A stretch of DNA of 64,000 nt from Pseudomonas vanderleydeniana (GTDB lineage Bacteria > Pseudomonadota > Gammaproteobacteria > Pseudomonadales > Pseudomonadaceae): positions 4,886,001 through 4,950,000 of the forward strand of contig NZ_CP077093.1 in NCBI RefSeq assembly GCF_014268755.2, in the 5' to 3' direction. The position numbers and the translations under genes are program-made. Positions 62,529 through 64,000 of the stretch are shown here, piece by piece (the stretch's first letter is position 1; every line of letters begins with the position of its first letter). Under the pieces are notes generated by a model. It was not told the origin of the DNA and made no database searches. It worked only from the letters and a program-made list of their open reading frames with translations.

Positions 62529-63031
62529 GCCTCGACGACGACCTGACACGCTTGATTCGCCAGGAAGAAGTCCTTCAATTTCCACATTTCGATGAGGGCA
62601 GTGCCTGGCAACTCGGCTCTTTCCTCTACGAACAGGCCGTGGCCGAGGCATGGCCCCTGGTGATCGATATCAGGCGCTTTGATCGTCCGCTGTTCTTCGC
62701 CGCTCGCCCCGGCATCACCTCCGACAACCATGACTGGGTGAGGCGCAAGAACAACACCGTCCAGCGTTTTCTGCGCAGCTCCTATCGGCTCAGGTACCAG
62801 TTGGCACTCGACGACCAGGACATCACGCAACGCTATTGTCTCTCGCCGGCCGACTACGCCAGTGTCGGCGGAGGCTTCCCGATCATCGTGCGCGGCGCCG
62901 GCGTGATCGGTTCCGTGACCGTCTCCGGCCTTCCCGACCGACAGGATCACCAGATCATCGTCGATGCGCTGTGCCAACTGCTCGGCCATGACCGCGACGC
63001 GCTGGCACTACCGACCGAGTGCCCGCTCTAG
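62525..63031 (+). CDS. UPF0303-family protein
   Basis: Soluble protein of 168 residues of the UPF0303 family, sometimes labelled heme-degrading-domain because the fold resembles HbpS. Characteristic points are VIDIRRFDRPLFFAA, the central DNHDWVRRKNNTVQRFLRSSYR and C-terminal GGGFPIIVRGAGVIGSVTVSGLPDRQDH. No reaction is established for the family. Ribosome site GGAG is 6 nt upstream of the ATG. It is transcribed away from the binding-protein gene and converges on the aminotransferase. Confidence 0.82.
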   Translation: MSLDDDLTRLIRQEEVLQFPHFDEGSAWQLGSFLYEQAVAEAWPLVIDIRRFDRPLFFAARPGITSDNHDWVRRKNNTVQRFLRSSYRLRYQLALDDQDITQRYCLSPADYASVGGGFPIIVRGAGVIGSVTVSGLPDRQDHQIIVDALCQLLGHDRDALALPTECPL

Positions 63032-63110
63032 CAGGTCGACCCGCCATCGCGAGATCACCCGGCCTGCGCGCAGAGCCTCCGGCGACGCGCAGACCGGCTG
63101 AATACGTAAC

Positions 63111-63134
63111 GCACCCGGATATCCCTCCGGGTGC
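63111..63134. terminator. hairpin between convergent genes, no T-run
   Basis: GCACCCGGA / TCCGGGTGC, a perfect 9-bp stem with a 6-nt loop. It is 80 bp beyond the UPF0303 stop and 34 bp beyond the aminotransferase stop. Confidence 0.5.
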
Positions 63135-63168
63135 GCACAGGGCGGCTGGTGGTCGAACCTGTGAATGG

Positions 63169-64000
63169 TCAGCCCAGTACGGCGCCGATCACTTCATCGA
63201 GGATCGCGATACCGGCCTCGACCTCGGCCAGGCTGATGATGCAGGGCGGCGCTACATGGATGCGGTTGTCGACCACGAATGGCAGCAGGCCCCGCTCGAT
63301 CAGGGCAGCCTTGAGCGCTTGCATCGTCTGGGCTGCCAGGGGTGCTCGGGTGTCTCTGTCGCTGACGAACTCCAGCGCCCAGAACACCCCGGCCCCGCGC
63401 ACTTCGCCGATCGACGCATGACGCTGCTGCAGGTCACGCAGGCGAGGCCCCAGGCAGCGGCTGCCGATGTCCAGGGCATTTTCCACGACACCGTCCTTGC
63501 GCATCGCATCAATCGCCGCGACGATCGAAGCCATGGCCAGCGGGTGCCCGGAGTAGGTCAGGCCACCGGGGAAGAAATGCGTGTCGAAGTAGTTGCTCAA
63601 CGGCTCGGAGATCACCACGCCACCGACCGGCACGTAACCCGAGTTCACCCCCTTGGCAAAGGTGATGAGATCCGGCACGACACCATAGTGCTCGAGTGCA
63701 AACCACTTGCCGGTCCGGCCAAAGCCAGCCATCACTTCATCGAGGATGAGCAGGATACCGAATTCGTTGGCCAGCTCGCGAACGCCCTGCATGTAGGCGG
63801 CAGACGGCATCAGTACACCCGCGGTGCCCGGCAGGCTTTCCAGCAGAATGGCGGCAATCGACTGGGCCCCTTCGCTCTCGATCACCCGACGCAGGTGACG
63901 CAGGGCACGCGCGGTTTCCTCGGCTTCGGTCTGCGCATGGAACTCGCTGCGATAGAGGTAAGGCGTGAAGAAGTGCACATGACCGCGCGCGTACTCGTTG
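63169..64000 (-). CDS. class III aminotransferase, 5' end outside window
   Basis: C-terminal 277 residues of a PLP aminotransferase; the frame is open to the window edge on the minus strand. ILLILDEVMAGFGRTGKWFA is the cofactor Asp region and LITFAKGVNSGYVPVGGVVIS carries the PLP lysine. The pattern around FFTPYLYRSEFHAQTEAEETARAL is like taurine:pyruvate and related omega-amino-acid transaminases. It is separate from the 2-aminoadipate enzyme at 33485. Substrate unclear without its start and upstream neighbours. Confidence 0.83.
   Translation of the reverse strand, partial: NEYARGHVHFFTPYLYRSEFHAQTEAEETARALRHLRRVIESEGAQSIAAILLESLPGTAGVLMPSAAYMQGVRELANEFGILLILDEVMAGFGRTGKWFALEHYGVVPDLITFAKGVNSGYVPVGGVVISEPLSNYFDTHFFPGGLTYSGHPLAMASIVAAIDAMRKDGVVENALDIGSRCLGPRLRDLQQRHASIGEVRGAGVFWALEFVSDRDTRAPLAAQTMQALKAALIERGLLPFVVDNRIHVAPPCIISLAEVEAGIAILDEVIGAVLG

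Noticed and set aside
1..64000. CRISPR arrays, tRNA/rRNA genes, IS elements, prophage genes
   Set aside because: No regularly spaced direct repeats, cloverleaf-like segments, transposase or phage motifs were seen on either strand.

Overview
This 64 kb window is GC-rich, tightly packed bacterial chromosome. It looks like Pseudomonas, most likely the fluorescens/putida side of the genus. That assignment rests on family memory: an AmaA/AmaB/HglS lysine-catabolic set, a YdiJ-type D-2-hydroxyglutarate dehydrogenase next to a LysR gene, a puu-type polyamine set, and a short repeat with outward GTTCCCACG arms. No tRNA, rRNA, CRISPR array, IS element or prophage was seen. Nearly all of it is catabolism, transport and local regulation.

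Layout. 1-5488: 3' part of a heavy-metal sensor kinase, a GcvA-like LysR gene and the divergent YdiJ-type flavo-iron-sulfur dehydrogenase. 5526-13078: a copper/silver region with a CsoR-type sensor, a DUF3147 membrane protein, a CsoR-like operator, a small Cys/Met/His-rich secreted protein and a CusCBA-type exporter whose CusA metal-path methionines and CusB N-terminal methionines match the E. coli spacing exactly. 13075-26951: a reductase-like protein, an amidase, an amino-acid permease, puuD-puuB-puuC-puuA with a LysR gene and MFS carrier, and an ABC exporter. 27054-31012: glucarate-type dehydratase, transporter and LacI regulator with three clear palindromes upstream of the transporter. 31252-39518: an SDR gene, then a divergent D-lysine/2-aminoadipate module (aminotransferase-hglS against amaB-amaA-permease).

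39601-48212 is the least familiar part. An AdeRS-like two-component system, a small coupled protein, a two-TM protein, an ABC transmembrane domain without ATPase, and an OMF / DevC-like permease / ATPase / lipoprotein-adaptor set all point the same way, ending in an orphan flgG paralogue. 48385-48941 holds gene debris, including an SDR gene with its centre deleted. 48962-56142 is an IclR-linked dicarboxylate-type module (MFS, class III CoA-transferase, HMG-CoA-lyase-like enzyme, SMP-30 lactonase, CitMHS carrier) with two near-identical operator-like sites in the divergent promoter. 56248-64000 holds a second aldarate-dehydratase-like enzyme with a LysR gene, an AraC/SDR pair, an SDR with a solute-binding protein, a UPF0303 protein and a class III aminotransferase cut by the window end.

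How the parts connect. The lysine module makes 2-oxoadipate, which HglS turns into D-2-hydroxyglutarate; the YdiJ-type enzyme 27 kb away would oxidise that to 2-oxoglutarate. The puu genes would take putrescine through gamma-glutamylated intermediates to GABA. Aldarate, dicarboxylate and amine modules, each with its own transporter and local regulator, fit a soil or rhizosphere generalist.
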